From positions 1-64,000 of the forward strand of contig JADCEN010000011.1 in NCBI GenBank assembly GCA_020250175.1: 64,000 bases of DNA. The letters are read 5' to 3'. Positions 19,814 through 29,919 of this stretch are shown here, one piece after another (the stretch's first letter is position 1; each line of letters opens with the position of its first letter). Source of the stretch: Rhodobacter sp. (GTDB lineage: Bacteria; Pseudomonadota; Alphaproteobacteria; Rhodobacterales; Rhodobacteraceae). The translations under genes and the position numbers were made by a program. The notes under the pieces were generated by a model. That model did no database searches. It was not told the origin of the DNA and worked only from the letters and a program-made list of their open reading frames with translations.

Positions 19814-21160
19814 ATGGGCAAGACCGATTGGAAGGCCGAAGCAAAAGCACTGAAGAAAACGGTACGCAGGCTGCAAGCACCCAATTCCGGGGTACCCGCC
19901 GCCCCGACACCGGCCAAGGCCCCCACCCCCGTCTCGCCCCTGGCACCCGCAGCCTTTCCTGACCTGCCGCAGATCACGGGCGTGGAGTTTGCGGCGGTGG
20001 CGGCAGGTGTCCGCTATGCCAACCGCACCGATGTGATGCTGGTGCGTCTTGCCCCCGGCACCTCGGTTGCCGGGGCCTTCACCCGGTCCTCTACCCGTGC
20101 GGCCTGCATCCGGGATTGTCAGGAAAAGCTGGCCAGAAAGGTGCCGCCAGGCTCGGGGGCCGCCATCATCGTCAACTCCGGCAACTCGAACGCCTTCACC
20201 GGGGCCGCAGGCCAATCTGCGGTGCGGGCCATTACCGATGCCGTCGCGGCGGCGCTGGACGTGCCGGCGGGCCGGGTATTCTCGTCCTCCACCGGGGTTA
20301 TCGGCGAACCCCTGCCGTTCGAGCGGATTACCGGCAAGATACCTGACCTTGTTGCAAATCTGTCCGGTGGCGGCATTGCGGGGGCCGCCCGCGCCATCAT
20401 GACAACCGATACCTTTCCCAAGGGGGCTGCGGCCACCGTCGCGGGCGAAGGTGGCCAGATCAGGATAGCCGGAATTGCCAAGGGGTCGGGCATGATCGCA
20501 CCTGATATGGCGACCATGCTGGTCTATATCTTCACCGATGCAAGGATCGCCCCGTCGCTGCTGCAAAAGATGCTGTCGCGCCAGATCGGTGACACTTTCA
20601 ACGCAATCACCGTGGACAGCGACACATCCACCTCGGACGCGCTGATTATTGCGGCCACCGGCAAAAGCACTGCCGCAGACATCACGGCGCGTTCACCTGC
20701 CGCGAAACCCTTCGAAGCCGCCCTGCGCAGCGTGATGATGGATCTGGCGCATCAGGTGATCCGGGATGGCGAAGGGGCAACAAAATTCGTTGAAATCCGG
20801 GTCACCGGTGCTGTCAGCCCAGAGGATGCGCATCGCGTCGGAATGGCCGTGGCGAACTCGCCCCTGGTCAAGACCGCCATCGCCGGACAGGACCCGAACT
20901 GGGGCCGCATCGTGGCGGCGGTGGGAAAATCGGGGGCCGAGGCGGACCGCGACCGCCTGTCGATCCGGTTCGGGGATATTCTTGTGGCGGAAAAGGGCTG
21001 GCGCAACCCGGCCTACCGCGAGGAAGACGGCGCAGCCTATATGCTGCGGCAGAACCTGGTGATCGGCATCGACCTGGGTCTTGGCAGGGCCAGCCGCACA
21101 ATCTGGACCTGCGACCTGACGCACCGCTACATCGACATCAATGCCGACTACCGGTCGTGA
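19814..21160 (+). CDS. argJ: bifunctional glutamate N-acetyltransferase ArgJ
   Basis: A 448-residue enzyme of the arginine pathway that transfers acetyl from N-acetylornithine to glutamate. The autocleavage site is A-T in M-A-T-M-L, inside the conserved G-S-G-M-I-A-P-D-M-A-T-M-L, and would yield alpha and beta chains. The usual N-terminus (V-S-P-L-A-P) starts only at about residue 39. Before it lies a Lys-rich helix (W-K-A-E-A-K-A-L-K-K) and a Pro/Ala linker, and there is no alternative ATG at the core. GTG of mutT overlaps the stop codon. Confidence 0.93.
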   Translation: MGKTDWKAEAKALKKTVRRLQAPNSGVPAAPTPAKAPTPVSPLAPAAFPDLPQITGVEFAAVAAGVRYANRTDVMLVRLAPGTSVAGAFTRSSTRAACIRDCQEKLARKVPPGSGAAIIVNSGNSNAFTGAAGQSAVRAITDAVAAALDVPAGRVFSSSTGVIGEPLPFERITGKIPDLVANLSGGGIAGAARAIMTTDTFPKGAAATVAGEGGQIRIAGIAKGSGMIAPDMATMLVYIFTDARIAPSLLQKMLSRQIGDTFNAITVDSDTSTSDALIIAATGKSTAADITARSPAAKPFEAALRSVMMDLAHQVIRDGEGATKFVEIRVTGAVSPEDAHRVGMAVANSPLVKTAIAGQDPNWGRIVAAVGKSGAEADRDRLSIRFGDILVAEKGWRNPAYREEDGAAYMLRQNLVIGIDLGLGRASRTIWTCDLTHRYIDINADYRS

Positions 21161-21555
21161 AGATTGTTCTTGTTTCAGCGGTTGCCCTGATCGATCCTGA
21201 CGGGCGCGTGCTGCTGGCCCAGCGCCCCGAAGGCAAATCGATGGCAGGCCTTTGGGAATTTCCGGGCGGCAAGGTTGAACCGGGCGAAACGCCCGAGGCC
21301 GCCTTGATCCGGGAACTGAAGGAAGAGCTGGGCATAGACACCTGGCAAAGCTGCCTTGCGCCGCTGACCTTTGCCAGCCATGCCTACCCGGAGTTTCATC
21401 TGCTGATGCCGCTTTTCGTCTGCCGCAGATGGCAAGGCACCGCCACGCCGCACGAGGGTCAGGCCTTGGCCTGGGTTCGCCCGGGGTCCCTGCGCGATTA
21501 TCCCATGCCGCCCGCCGATCTGCCGCTGGTTGCGATCCTGCGCGACTGGCTTTGA
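21157..21555 (+). CDS. mutT: 8-oxo-dGTP diphosphatase MutT (Nudix)
   Basis: A 132-residue Nudix hydrolase that sanitises oxidised nucleotides. The Nudix box G-x5-E-x7-R-E-x-x-E-E-x-G (G-G-K-V-E-P-G-E-T-P...R-E-L-K-E-E-L-G) lies at about residues 38-60. It begins with GTG, which overlaps the argJ stop codon by two bases, so translation is coupled. The argJ-mutT pairing is common in alphaproteobacteria. A strong bidirectional terminator follows. Confidence 0.9.
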   Translation: MKIVLVSAVALIDPDGRVLLAQRPEGKSMAGLWEFPGGKVEPGETPEAALIRELKEELGIDTWQSCLAPLTFASHAYPEFHLLMPLFVCRRWQGTATPHEGQALAWVRPGSLRDYPMPPADLPLVAILRDWL

Positions 21556-21600
21556 CGGTTTCTGTTGCCGGACCCCGCAAGTCCTGAACGGGCGGGAGCC

Positions 21601-21640
21601 AAACGACAAGGCCGGGCAGAACCGCCCGGCCTTGTCGTTT
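21601..21640. terminator. bidirectional terminator between mutT and infB
   Basis: A perfect 17-base stem starts AAACGACAAGG and ends CCTTGTCGTTT with a 6-base loop. It is T-ended on one strand and A-started on the other, so it can stop transcription from both mutT (plus) and infB (minus), which converge here. Confidence 0.8.
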
Positions 21641-21658
21641 CCGGCCCCGACCAGACGA

Positions 21659-24196
21659 TCAGGCAAGCCGACGCTCAACCTCTTCGCGTTCGAAAATCTC
21701 GATCACATCGCCTGCCCGCAGGTTGTCATAATTCTCAAAGGCCATACCGCATTCCTGACCGGACTGCACTTCCTTGACCTCGTCCTTGAACCGCTTGAGC
21801 GTCTTCAGCGTGCCTTCATGGACCACGACATTGTCGCGCAGCAGGCGAACCCCGGCCGACCGGCGCGCAACGCCTTCGGTCACGATACAGCCTGCGACGT
21901 TGCCCACGTTGGACACCTTGAAGACTTCCTTGATGGTCGCATAGCCAATGAAGGTTTCGCGCACTTCCGCCTTCAGCAGGCCCGATGCCGCCGCCTTCAC
22001 ATCATCCACCAGGTCATAGATCACGCTGTAATAGCGGATCTCAACGCCCTTCTGGTTGGCACTGGTTCGCGCGCTGGCATTGGCCCGCACGTTGAATCCG
22101 ATGATCGGCGCACCGCTCGCCTCGGCAAGGCCCACGTCCGAATCGGTGATGGCACCCACACCCGAATGCAGCACGCGCACGCGCACCTCATCGTTGCCGA
22201 TCTTTTCCATCGCCTGCAGGATCGCCTCGGCCGACCCCTGGACGTCGGCCTTCACCACAACCGGCAGTTCCGAAACCTTCTTGTCGGCCTTGGCTTTCGC
22301 CATCAACTGTTCCAGCGTCGTCGCCGCCCCGGCTGCCGCGCGCTTGTCCCTGGCCGTCTTCTCGCGGTAATCGGCGATTTCGCGGGCCTGCGCTTCGGTC
22401 TCCACAACGTTCAGGGTATCGCCTGCCTGTGGTGTCCCGTTCAGGCCCAGAACCTCGACCGGAACCGAAGGCCCGGCTTCGTCCACGCGCTCGCCCTTGT
22501 CGTTGATCAGTGACCGGACCTTGCCCCACTGCTCGCCCACGACAAAGATGTCGCCCTTTCTCAGCGTGCCGTTCTGCACCAGAACGGTGGCCACCGGCCC
22601 GCGTCCCACATCCAGCTTGGCTTCGATCACGGCACCCGACGCCGCCCGCGTCGGATTGGCCTTCAGGTCCAGAATTTCGGCCTGCAGCGCAATGGCTTCC
22701 AGAAGCCCGTCAAGGCCCTGGCCGGTTACGGCCGACACCTCGACATCCAGCACATCACCCGACATCTGTTCCACGACCACATCGTGCTGCAGCAGGTCGG
22801 TGCGCACCTTTGCCGGATTGGCCGATTTCTTGTCAATCTTGTTGATCGCCACGATCATCGGCACCTTTGCCGCCTTGGCATGGGCAATCGCCTCGATGGT
22901 CTGGGGCATCACGGCATCATCCGCCGCAACCACGAGGATGACGATATCGGTCACATTGGCACCGCGCGCACGCATCGACGTGAACGCGGCATGGCCGGGC
23001 GTATCCAGGAAGGTCAGCGTGGCACCCTGGTCCGTCGTCACCTGATAGGCCCCGATATGCTGGGTAATGCCGCCCGCTTCGCCGGAAACGACGCTGGTCT
23101 TGCGGATCGCGTCCAGAAGCGACGTCTTGCCATGATCGACATGGCCCATGATGGTCACGATCGGCGGGCGCGAGACCCGGTTTTCATCGCTGTCCTGAAC
23201 CTGGTCGATGACCTGTTCGACATCGCTGTCCGAAACGCGGACCGCACGGTGACCGAATTCCTCGATGACCAGTTCGGCGGTATCTGCATCGATGGTCTGG
23301 TTCATCGTCACCATCATGCCCATTTTCATCAGCGCCTTGACGACATCTGCGGCGCGTTCCGCCATGCGGTTCGCCAGTTCCTGCACCACGATGGTCTCGG
23401 GAAGCTGAACGTCGCGCACCATCTTTTCGGCGCGCATGTTCTGGCCCATCGCCTTCTGACGGGCCTTTTCCTGCTTGCGCTTCATGGCGGCAAGGCTGCG
23501 CGTGCGCCCGCCCTCGCCGGCCAGCGCATCATTCAGGGTCAGTTTGCCGGCGCGGCGCACATCCTCGCTGCCCTTGGCCTTGGCCCGGGCATCCCGATCA
23601 CGCTCTTCCCGTTCCCGGTCGGTCTTGCGCGGGCTCAGGCCAGGCTTGGCCGAAGCCGGTGCCTGCACGGCGGCAGCAGCCGTACGGCCGGGCGCCTCAT
23701 CGCGCGACTGTGTCCTGGACGTGACCTGCGGCTTCCTGGCGTCTTCGGCCCGGCTTGCTTTCACCTCGGCCAGCGCCCGGGCGCGTTCTTCTTCTTCCAC
23801 CTTCTGGCGCTGGGCCGCGGCGCGTTCGCGCTCTTCGCGCTCTTTCGCCTCGATTTCCTCGCGTTTGCGCTGACGTTCCTCTTCGCGGGCAACCTCTTCT
23901 GCCGCACGCTGCAACGCTTCGCCGGCCTCGCGGGCCTTGGCATTGCGCAGCGCGGCAAGACGCCGTTCCATCTCTGCGTCAGAGATGCCGGCAGGCCGTT
24001 TCGACGGATCACCAAGATGCGACGCCGTCCCCGCAGCCCCGGGCACCCCGGCTGTGCCGGGCTTCGGGACGACCACCCGCTTGCGCTTGGTCTCGACCAC
24101 GACGTTCTTCGTCCGACCGTGGCTGAAGCTTTGCTTCACCTGTCCGGAACGAGGGCCGCCAAGGCCAAGCGGTTTCTTGCCGTCAGTATCGCTCAT
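21659..24196 (-). CDS. infB: translation initiation factor IF-2
   Basis: An 845-residue GTPase delivering fMet-tRNA to the 30S subunit. The first roughly 340 residues are a charged, Ala/Glu/Arg-rich region with an IF2-N segment. The G domain starts near residue 350 with G-H-V-D-H-G-K-T, followed by D-T-P-G-H-A-A-F and N-K-I-D. The C-terminal fMet-tRNA-binding domain is complete. It overlaps the upstream YlxR-type gene by four bases and is the last gene of the rimP-nusA operon. Confidence 0.97.
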   Translation of the reverse strand: MSDTDGKKPLGLGGPRSGQVKQSFSHGRTKNVVVETKRKRVVVPKPGTAGVPGAAGTASHLGDPSKRPAGISDAEMERRLAALRNAKAREAGEALQRAAEEVAREEERQRKREEIEAKEREERERAAAQRQKVEEEERARALAEVKASRAEDARKPQVTSRTQSRDEAPGRTAAAAVQAPASAKPGLSPRKTDREREERDRDARAKAKGSEDVRRAGKLTLNDALAGEGGRTRSLAAMKRKQEKARQKAMGQNMRAEKMVRDVQLPETIVVQELANRMAERAADVVKALMKMGMMVTMNQTIDADTAELVIEEFGHRAVRVSDSDVEQVIDQVQDSDENRVSRPPIVTIMGHVDHGKTSLLDAIRKTSVVSGEAGGITQHIGAYQVTTDQGATLTFLDTPGHAAFTSMRARGANVTDIVILVVAADDAVMPQTIEAIAHAKAAKVPMIVAINKIDKKSANPAKVRTDLLQHDVVVEQMSGDVLDVEVSAVTGQGLDGLLEAIALQAEILDLKANPTRAASGAVIEAKLDVGRGPVATVLVQNGTLRKGDIFVVGEQWGKVRSLINDKGERVDEAGPSVPVEVLGLNGTPQAGDTLNVVETEAQAREIADYREKTARDKRAAAGAATTLEQLMAKAKADKKVSELPVVVKADVQGSAEAILQAMEKIGNDEVRVRVLHSGVGAITDSDVGLAEASGAPIIGFNVRANASARTSANQKGVEIRYYSVIYDLVDDVKAAASGLLKAEVRETFIGYATIKEVFKVSNVGNVAGCIVTEGVARRSAGVRLLRDNVVVHEGTLKTLKRFKDEVKEVQSGQECGMAFENYDNLRAGDVIEIFEREEVERRLA

Positions 24197-24825
24197 GCGT
24201 TCTTCGTATCCTTCGATGCGACCGTGCCGCCCAACTGCTTGCGCATACCCGCAAGCCGCGACGCTTCCTCTACAACACGTGTTGTAAGTCCGCCAGCCGC
24301 AAGCGCGCCGTGTATTGCATGTTCACGTCCGAAAGCCAAACCCAATTCCCAGGCGGTCAGACAACCGATGAAGGTTTCCTGTCCACCCGGCGCATGCAGC
24401 CTGGTCTTGCCGCGTTCAGACCCGTCGCTGGCCTGGATCAGAATCCCTGCCTGACCCTTTGCAAGCCAGTCCTTCACCTTTTCGAAGCCGACCACCGCCA
24501 AGCCGGCCTTGCGGCACAGCGAGATCAATTCGACCACACGCCGCGCAAGCTGCGCCTCGACCTCATCGGCAAGCATCGGCGACACGGTGACAGGCTGCTT
24601 GGCCGCACGCGAGAACAGGCCCTTGGCCGAAGCCTTGAGGATGGCATCCCGATCCGCCGTCACATAGATGCCACGCCCGGGCAGGCGGGCCAGAATATCC
24701 GGCACCACCTGCATATCGGGACCCAGGCCGAAACGCACAAGACCTGCTTTCGGCTGAACGTCACCCGTGACGATGCATTTGCGTTCCGGGTCGCCCCCGT
24801 CCCTGTCCTTGCCGCCGCGTGTCAT
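24193..24825 (-). CDS. YlxR-L7Ae fusion RNA-binding protein (DUF448)
   Basis: A 210-residue protein. The N-terminal YlxR/DUF448 domain (about 1-90) contains R-K-C-I-V-T-G and G-R-G-I-Y-V. A C-terminal L7Ae-like (YlxQ) domain begins near residue 95 with [10 protein letters not shown]. The two proteins are separate in Bacillus but fused in many alphaproteobacteria. YlxR binds RNA and affects transcription or processing in other bacteria. It sits between nusA (23-base gap) and infB (4-base overlap). Confidence 0.88.
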   Translation of the reverse strand: MTRGGKDRDGGDPERKCIVTGDVQPKAGLVRFGLGPDMQVVPDILARLPGRGIYVTADRDAILKASAKGLFSRAAKQPVTVSPMLADEVEAQLARRVVELISLCRKAGLAVVGFEKVKDWLAKGQAGILIQASDGSERGKTRLHAPGGQETFIGCLTAWELGLAFGREHAIHGALAAGGLTTRVVEEASRLAGMRKQLGGTVASKDTKNA

Positions 24826-24848
24826 GGGTGCGTTTCCGGAACCGTCTT

Positions 24849-26474
24849 TCAGGCTCTGGCCTCCTCGTCTTCGTCTTCGGCCGCGGTTTCTTCATCGACA
24901 TAATCGTCTGCTGCGGTCGGATCGACCCAGCCCAGCATGACCCGTGCAGTCATCACCAGATGCTGTGCCTCTTCCAGCGAGACGTCGAACTTTTCCAGCA
25001 CGCCTTCGTCCTTCTTGCGCTGACCGTTCTCGGTTGTCCAGCCGCCGGCCAGTTCCCAGTCGGCGCAGGTCGCGAAATCTTCCAGCGTCTTGATGTTGTC
25101 CTTGGCCAGCGCTTCCAGCATCTGCGGGGTCAGCCCTTCGAAAGTGATCAGGCTGTCGTCCACGCCCAGCGCCCTGGCGCTTTCCAGCGCCTTCTGGTTC
25201 GCAGCTTCCAGATTGTCGCGGGCGCGCGCCTGAAGTTCGGCTGCGGTCGCCTCGTCGAAGCCGTCAATCGACAGCAACTCGTCCAGATCGACGTAAGCCA
25301 CTTCCTCGAGGTTGGTGAACCCTTCGGACACCAGCAGCTGCGCCATCATCTCGTCGATGTCCAGCGTCTCGATGAACAGGTTGGTCCGCTCGGTGAACTC
25401 GGCCTGACGACGGGCGCTTTCGTCGGATTCGGTCATGATGTCGATATCAAGGCCCGTCAGCTGGCTGGCCAGACGCACGTTCTGCCCGCGCCGGCCAATG
25501 GCCAGCGACAGCTGCTCGTCGGGAACCACGACTTCGATCTTCCCCGCCTCCTCGTCGATCACGACCTTGCTGACCTCTGCCGGTTGCAGCGCATTCACAA
25601 GAAAGGTTGCCTGATCCTTGTTCCACGGGATGATGTCGATCTTCTCGCCCTGCAACTCGTTGACCACGGCCTGAACCCGGCTGCCGCGCATCCCCACGCA
25701 GGCCCCGACCGGATCGATGGAGCTTTCATAGGAAATCACGGCGATCTTGGCCCGGCTGCCCGGATCGCGCGCCACGGCCTTGATCTCGATGATGCCGTCG
25801 TAGATCTCGGGCACTTCCATCTTGAACAGCTCGGCCATGAACTCGGGCGCGGTGCGCGACAGGAAAATCTGCGGGCCGCGCGCCTCGCGGCGCACATCCT
25901 TGATATAGGACCGGATGCGGTCGCCGATGCGGTAGCTTTCGCGCCCGATCTTCTCGTTCCGGCGCAGGATGGCCTCGCCGCGCCCGTTCAGGTCAACGAT
26001 GATGTTGCCGTATTCCTCGCGCTTGACCACACCGTTCAGGATCTGGCCCTTGCGGTCCTTGAATTCCTCGAACTGGCGGTCACGCTCGGCTTCGCGCACC
26101 TTCTGCAGGATCACCTGCTTGGCGGACTGTGCCGCGATCCGGCCCAGATCAACGGGGGGAACCTCGTCAATCACCTCATCGCCGACCTTGGGATCGGCAA
26201 GGAAAGACCGGGCCTGCGCCACGGTCAGCTGTGCCTGATAATTCTCGACGCCATCATCTTCAACCACGGTCCGGATGCGCGAAAAACCGGCGCGACCTGT
26301 CTTGCGGTCGATCTTCACCCGGATGTCCATCTCTGCGCCGTAGCGCGACTTCGCCGCACGGGCGAGCGATTCCTCCATCGCCTGGATCACCAGGTTGGGG
26401 TCGATCATCTTCTCGCGGGCAACCGCCTCGGCGGTTTGCAGAAGTTCAAGCTGGTTGGCAGAGGTTATCGCCAT
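24849..26474 (-). CDS. nusA: transcription elongation/termination factor NusA
   Basis: A 541-residue RNA polymerase-associated factor. The N-terminal polymerase-binding domain (1-125), S1 domain (about 135-200), two KH domains (to about 345, with [11 protein letters not shown]) and two acidic C-terminal repeats (about 360-510) are all present. The tail is very acidic. It is 21 bases after rimP in the same operon. In E. coli NusA regulates its own operon through leader termination, which is relevant to the attenuator-like leader upstream of rimP. Confidence 0.97.
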   Translation of the reverse strand: MAITSANQLELLQTAEAVAREKMIDPNLVIQAMEESLARAAKSRYGAEMDIRVKIDRKTGRAGFSRIRTVVEDDGVENYQAQLTVAQARSFLADPKVGDEVIDEVPPVDLGRIAAQSAKQVILQKVREAERDRQFEEFKDRKGQILNGVVKREEYGNIIVDLNGRGEAILRRNEKIGRESYRIGDRIRSYIKDVRREARGPQIFLSRTAPEFMAELFKMEVPEIYDGIIEIKAVARDPGSRAKIAVISYESSIDPVGACVGMRGSRVQAVVNELQGEKIDIIPWNKDQATFLVNALQPAEVSKVVIDEEAGKIEVVVPDEQLSLAIGRRGQNVRLASQLTGLDIDIMTESDESARRQAEFTERTNLFIETLDIDEMMAQLLVSEGFTNLEEVAYVDLDELLSIDGFDEATAAELQARARDNLEAANQKALESARALGVDDSLITFEGLTPQMLEALAKDNIKTLEDFATCADWELAGGWTTENGQRKKDEGVLEKFDVSLEEAQHLVMTARVMLGWVDPTAADDYVDEETAAEDEDEEARA

Positions 26475-26495
26475 GTCGGTACTCTCCGTGGGTGA

Positions 26496-27113
26496 TCAGT
26501 GTCTTGTTTCGGGCGCGTCAAGGCCGTCTTCGGCCTCGTCTTCGCCAACGGAATGGTCGATCTCGTCGAACTCGGTTTCATCGTCGAGCTCGCCGGCCTT
26601 GCGCTGATGCAGCATTTCGGCAATCAGCGCTTCCGTCAGGATCAGCTTGGCATCCGAAAGCCAGTCGAACTTCAGCCCGATGGTCAGGGGTGCGCCGGCT
26701 TCTTCGATCTCGATCAGAATCTCGTCGCCTTCGGTGCCGCGCAACATACCCTTGAACCGGCGTCGGCCGTTGATCAGTTCGGTGGTTTCCACCCGCGCCT
26801 CGTAATGGGCCCAGTCCTCGAAATCCTTCAGCCGGGTCAGCGGGCGGTCGATGCCGGGGGATGATACTTCCAGGGAATAATTGTCCTCGATCGGGTCTTC
26901 CACATCCAGCACCGCCGATACAGCGGTGGAAATGCGCGCGCAGTCATCCACGACAATGCCGCCCCCGGGCCGGTCTGCCATGATCTGCAACGTCGGCGTG
27001 CGCCCACCCATCAGTCGGACCCGGACCAGTTCAAACCCAAGGCCTTCGATGACCGGCTGAACAATCCCCGCCAGGCGGCGGTCGATGGCGGTTTTGGCGA
27101 CAAGATCGGACAT
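26496..27113 (-). CDS. rimP: ribosome maturation factor RimP
   Basis: A 205-residue 30S assembly factor. The start M-S-D-L-V-A-K-T-A at 27113 fits the family; the frame extends upstream but without domain or ribosome binding site. The motif [14 protein letters not shown] is the RimP signature near residue 90. The C-terminal tail is unusually acidic ([11 protein letters not shown]). It is the first gene of rimP-nusA-ylxR-infB. The start codon lies 17 bases after a terminator-like hairpin. Confidence 0.95.
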   Translation of the reverse strand: MSDLVAKTAIDRRLAGIVQPVIEGLGFELVRVRLMGGRTPTLQIMADRPGGGIVVDDCARISTAVSAVLDVEDPIEDNYSLEVSSPGIDRPLTRLKDFEDWAHYEARVETTELINGRRRFKGMLRGTEGDEILIEIEEAGAPLTIGLKFDWLSDAKLILTEALIAEMLHQRKAGELDDETEFDEIDHSVGEDEAEDGLDAPETRH

Positions 27114-27130
27114 ATGTGTTCCAGAAAATG

Positions 27131-27153
27131 AAAAACGGGCCGTCGGGCCCGTT
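27131..27153 (-). terminator. attenuator-like terminator in the rimP leader
   Basis: Read on the minus strand, AACGGGCC-CGAC-GGCCCGTT is an 8-base perfect stem with a 4-base loop followed by TTT (five T in a row in all). It sits between the inferred rimP promoter and the rimP start codon, so it would end transcription before the operon unless overridden. Confidence 0.65.
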
Positions 27154-27206
27154 GTATAGGTCCGGTGGGCACCGGGTTTGGACCCCGGCACACCTGTGTT
27201 GCACGG

Positions 27207-27235
27207 GATATAGGCCAGACGCGCCAAATCCGCAA
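27207..27235 (-). promoter_or_regulatory. candidate sigma-70 promoter of rimP-nusA-infB
   Basis: On the minus strand TTGCGG (27235-27230), a 17-base spacer and TATATC (27212-27207) form a reasonable promoter. Transcription would begin near 27200 and cross the hairpins before rimP. Confidence 0.4.
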
Positions 27236-27513
27236 CCCCCGGTCGCGCCCGTTGTTTTGGCCGCAGGGGGGCCACCCTCCGGACCATGCGCAGAACGCAA
27301 GCCAGGCGCTGCGACACCGGATCACCCACAGAAGCTGCTTGATCCCGGCAAAGGACGGGCGGAAACAATCTGACGGTCAGGACATGTCTGTCTGCGGGCC
27401 CGCCTGCCGAAGGGGCGGCACTGCCCGCGCCGGAAGGCAACATGCCGACGCGGCGGGCCTTTTCCCGTTGGCTGCCCTTGCGCTGATCGTCCCGGTCCTT
27501 CTCGCGGACAGGC

Positions 27514-28479
27514 TTATCGCAGCCCGTCCATCACCCGCACCAGTTCGGCCGAAATCCCCGGCTCTGACAAGGCATGGCCCGCCAGCGGAATGATCCGCAG
27601 GTCGGCCTTTGCCCACCCTTGCGCCAGGTCCCAGGCGGCGCGCGGCGGGCAGATCATGTCAAGCCGCCCCTGAATGATGGTGGCGGGGATATGCTCGATC
27701 CGGTGACGCTCGGACAGGATCCAGCCGTCACGCTCCAGAAAACCGGCATGCCGGAAGAAATGGTTTTCCAGACGGGCAAAGGCGCGGGCATATTCCGCCG
27801 GGCTTTCGCCCGTCGCACCTTCGTTGTTGATCGAAGCCAGCGCATTTTCCCAGCCTGCCCAGGTACGCCCGAACCGGCTTTCCTCCATCAGGTTGCCCGA
27901 AAACAGGCGCCGGTGATAGGCCCCGATCAGATCGCCGCGCTCTTCCTGGGGTATGGGTGCCACGAAGCGCTCCCACAGGTCGGGAAAGAACGCCCCCACA
28001 CCGCCGCCATAGAACCAGTCCAACTCGGCGCGGGTCATCAGGAAAACCCCGCGCAGCACCAGATGCGCCACGCGGTCCGGATGGCTGATGGCATAGATCA
28101 GCGCCAGCGTCGCCCCCCAGCTGCCACCGAAACAGATCCAGCGGTCGATGCCCAGCGCCATGCGGATCACTTCGATATCCGCCACCAGGTCCCAGGTCGT
28201 GTTGGCATGAACGCTGGCATGGGGCCGCGACCGGCCACAGCCGCGCTGGTCGAACAGGATCACGCGGAACACGCCGGGGTCGAAGTACCGCCGCATCGCC
28301 GGGCTGCATCCGCCCCCCGGCCCGCCATGCAGGACCACAACCGGAATGCCATGCGGGTTGCCGCATTGTTCGGTATAAATGCGATGCCCGTCGGCCATAT
28401 CGATCACACGCTGATCGAAAGGGTCGATCGGCGGATACAGAAACTCGACTGCGCGCTTTTGGCCTGATCTTTGATCCAT
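27514..28479 (-). CDS. pip: proline iminopeptidase
   Basis: A 321-residue alpha/beta hydrolase of peptidase family S33 that removes N-terminal proline. It shows the oxyanion-hole motif H-G-G-P-G-G-G, the segment F-D-Q-R-G-C-G-R-S, the nucleophile elbow G-G-S-W-G-A (Ser near residue 120), and the late catalytic residues around G-R-L-D-M-I-C and A-G-H-A-L-S. The ATG at 28479 is set by the family N-terminus; its leader is very short and its ribosome binding site weak. Divergent from ubiG. Confidence 0.92.
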   Translation of the reverse strand: MDQRSGQKRAVEFLYPPIDPFDQRVIDMADGHRIYTEQCGNPHGIPVVVLHGGPGGGCSPAMRRYFDPGVFRVILFDQRGCGRSRPHASVHANTTWDLVADIEVIRMALGIDRWICFGGSWGATLALIYAISHPDRVAHLVLRGVFLMTRAELDWFYGGGVGAFFPDLWERFVAPIPQEERGDLIGAYHRRLFSGNLMEESRFGRTWAGWENALASINNEGATGESPAEYARAFARLENHFFRHAGFLERDGWILSERHRIEHIPATIIQGRLDMICPPRAAWDLAQGWAKADLRIIPLAGHALSEPGISAELVRVMDGLR

Positions 28480-28489
28480 GACCAACCTA

Positions 28490-28495
28490 TATAAT
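28490..28495 (+). promoter_or_regulatory. AT-rich divergent promoter region of pip and ubiG
   Basis: TATAAT at 28490-28495 is a perfect -10 hexamer in a GC-rich genome, 46 bases before the ubiG start. The same AT island reads TATTAT on the minus strand about 12 bases before the pip start, so pip mRNA could be nearly leaderless. No strong -35 was found on either side. Confidence 0.4.
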
Positions 28496-28540
28496 ATGGC
28501 GACCCTGCCCTGCCACGGGCCAAACCGCAAGGAATTCACC

Positions 28541-29284
28541 ATGACAAACACCGTCGATCCGGCCGAAGTTGCCAAATTCGAAGCGATGGCAGCCGAATGG
28601 TGGAACCCGGCGGGCAAGTTCAAGCCGCTGCACATGCTCAATCCCTGTCGGCTGGATTACATCACCAGCCAGATTTCGGCCGAGTTTGACCGCGACCTGG
28701 CCCATCCTGCGCCTTTCGCAGGTTTGCGCCTGCTGGACATCGGCTGCGGCGGCGGGCTGCTGAGCGAACCGATGGCGCGGCTGGGGACAAGGGTGGTGGG
28801 CGCGGATGCCGCACCGCGCAACATTCCGGTCGCGCGGCTGCACGCCGAACGGGCGGGGCTGGACATCGACTATCGCCACACCACCGCGGAAGAGCTGGCA
28901 GCGGCGGGCGAAGAGTTCGATGTGGTGCTGAACATGGAAGTGGTCGAACATGTGTCGGACCCTCTGGCCTATCTGACGGCCTGCCGGCAGTTGCTGAAAC
29001 CCGGCGGGCTGATGATCTGCTCAACCCTGAACCGGAACCCGAAAAGCTATCTGATGGCGATCATCGGTGCCGAACATGTGATGCGCTGGCTGCCAAAAGG
29101 CACGCATGACTGGACCAAGTTCATCACCCCGGACGAGCTTTTCGATCTGATCCGGCAGGCAGGCCTTGATCCGGTGGACCGCAAGGGCATGGTCTTCAGC
29201 CCGCTGGGCTGGAGCTGGGGCCTGTCTGCCCGCGACCTGTCGTGCAATTACGTGACGGCCAGCATCAAGCGGTCGGCGGCCTGA
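28541..29284 (+). CDS. ubiG: ubiquinone biosynthesis O-methyltransferase
   Basis: A 247-residue SAM-dependent enzyme performing both O-methylations in ubiquinone synthesis. SAM motif [14 protein letters not shown] lies near residue 65, E-V-V-E-H-V is conserved, and the C-terminal segment F-S-P-L-G-W-S-W is typical. The start at 28541 follows an AAGGA ribosome binding site; an upstream in-frame ATG at 28478 overlaps the pip start codon and is rejected. Confidence 0.95.
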   Translation: MTNTVDPAEVAKFEAMAAEWWNPAGKFKPLHMLNPCRLDYITSQISAEFDRDLAHPAPFAGLRLLDIGCGGGLLSEPMARLGTRVVGADAAPRNIPVARLHAERAGLDIDYRHTTAEELAAAGEEFDVVLNMEVVEHVSDPLAYLTACRQLLKPGGLMICSTLNRNPKSYLMAIIGAEHVMRWLPKGTHDWTKFITPDELFDLIRQAGLDPVDRKGMVFSPLGWSWGLSARDLSCNYVTASIKRSAA

Positions 29285-29311
29285 CGCCCCGGTCGCTGTG
29301 GCGCGCCGCGA

Positions 29312-29899
29312 TCAGGGCTTTGGTCTGGCCTCAATCTCCTGAGCCACTTCTTCCCGTACGGTTCCGTACGCGCGCGACAGCGTAGCGGCATGGACCCGGT
29401 GCGCATGCCTTTTGCTGGATTCGGTCATGACATAGACCAGCACCGATCCGGTCCAGCTGAAGGTGAACAGCCCCGAAATAGCAATCATCGGTCCGACAAG
29501 ATGCCAGTCTGCGGGCAGGGACACATGGCCCTTCCCCAAGGTTGTGTAAGCTTCCAGAACATAAAGATACGTCTCACGGAATGTCGGAATAAGCCCCATC
29601 CACCAGATCGGGAAAACCCAGATCAGTGTTTCCAGCAGATGCACCAGGGCCAGACTTGCAATGGTGCCGCTGACAAGCAGGCTGATGCGCCAGCCGGGGG
29701 CGGTTCTGGAGAGAGTTTCCAGTCTGGTGGCGAAGCGTTGCGAAACAGAACCGACGCACCATCCATGCACGGAAATCATGATGACCGCGATAATGAGGCA
29801 AAAGCCAAGCTCGGTCAGGGTGTTGGGCTGCATGATCCCGGAATCAACGGTATGAAGCAAAGGCTCGACGGCCATTGCAGCGCTGTCTTCAGTTGCCAT
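29312..29899 (-). CDS. pore-loop ion-channel-like membrane protein with altered filter
   Basis: A 195-residue protein with three predicted membrane helices (about 30-52, 72-98, 133-158) and a re-entrant loop between the last two. The layout and the segment E-A-Y-T-T-L-G-K-G-H resemble small two-transmembrane potassium-channel-like proteins, whose filter reads T-x-G-Y-G-D. Here Lys123 replaces the filter tyrosine and His125 replaces the following Asp, so ordinary potassium selectivity is doubtful. The tail is charged and soluble. AGGGGA precedes the ATG. It lies 20 bases after the acyltransferase gene on the same strand. Confidence 0.6.
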   Translation of the reverse strand: MATEDSAAMAVEPLLHTVDSGIMQPNTLTELGFCLIIAVIMISVHGWCVGSVSQRFATRLETLSRTAPGWRISLLVSGTIASLALVHLLETLIWVFPIWWMGLIPTFRETYLYVLEAYTTLGKGHVSLPADWHLVGPMIAISGLFTFSWTGSVLVYVMTESSKRHAHRVHAATLSRAYGTVREEVAQEIEARPKP

Positions 29900-29919
29900 T
29901 CCCCTGACCCCGACGTCCC

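Larger units (their letters stand above)
27114..27513. other. rimP leader and promoter region
   Basis: A 400-base stretch between pip and rimP with no supported gene. Its rimP-proximal part contains a sigma-70-like promoter (27207-27235), a GC-rich hairpin region (27158-27194) and a terminator-like hairpin (27131-27153). The distal part, 27236-27513, shows nothing recognisable beyond high GC. Confidence 0.6.

Noticed and set aside
22784-24454. 556-codon open frame opposite infB
   Set aside because: Shadow of the IF-2 gene; His/Leu/Gly-rich with no family features.
27158-27194. tRNA-like T-arm (CCGGG-GTCCAAA-CCCGG) upstream of rimP
   Set aside because: The loop lacks the T-T-C-R-A pattern and no matching acceptor, D-arm or anticodon arm is found. 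E. coli has a tRNA gene here, but this genome does not appear to.
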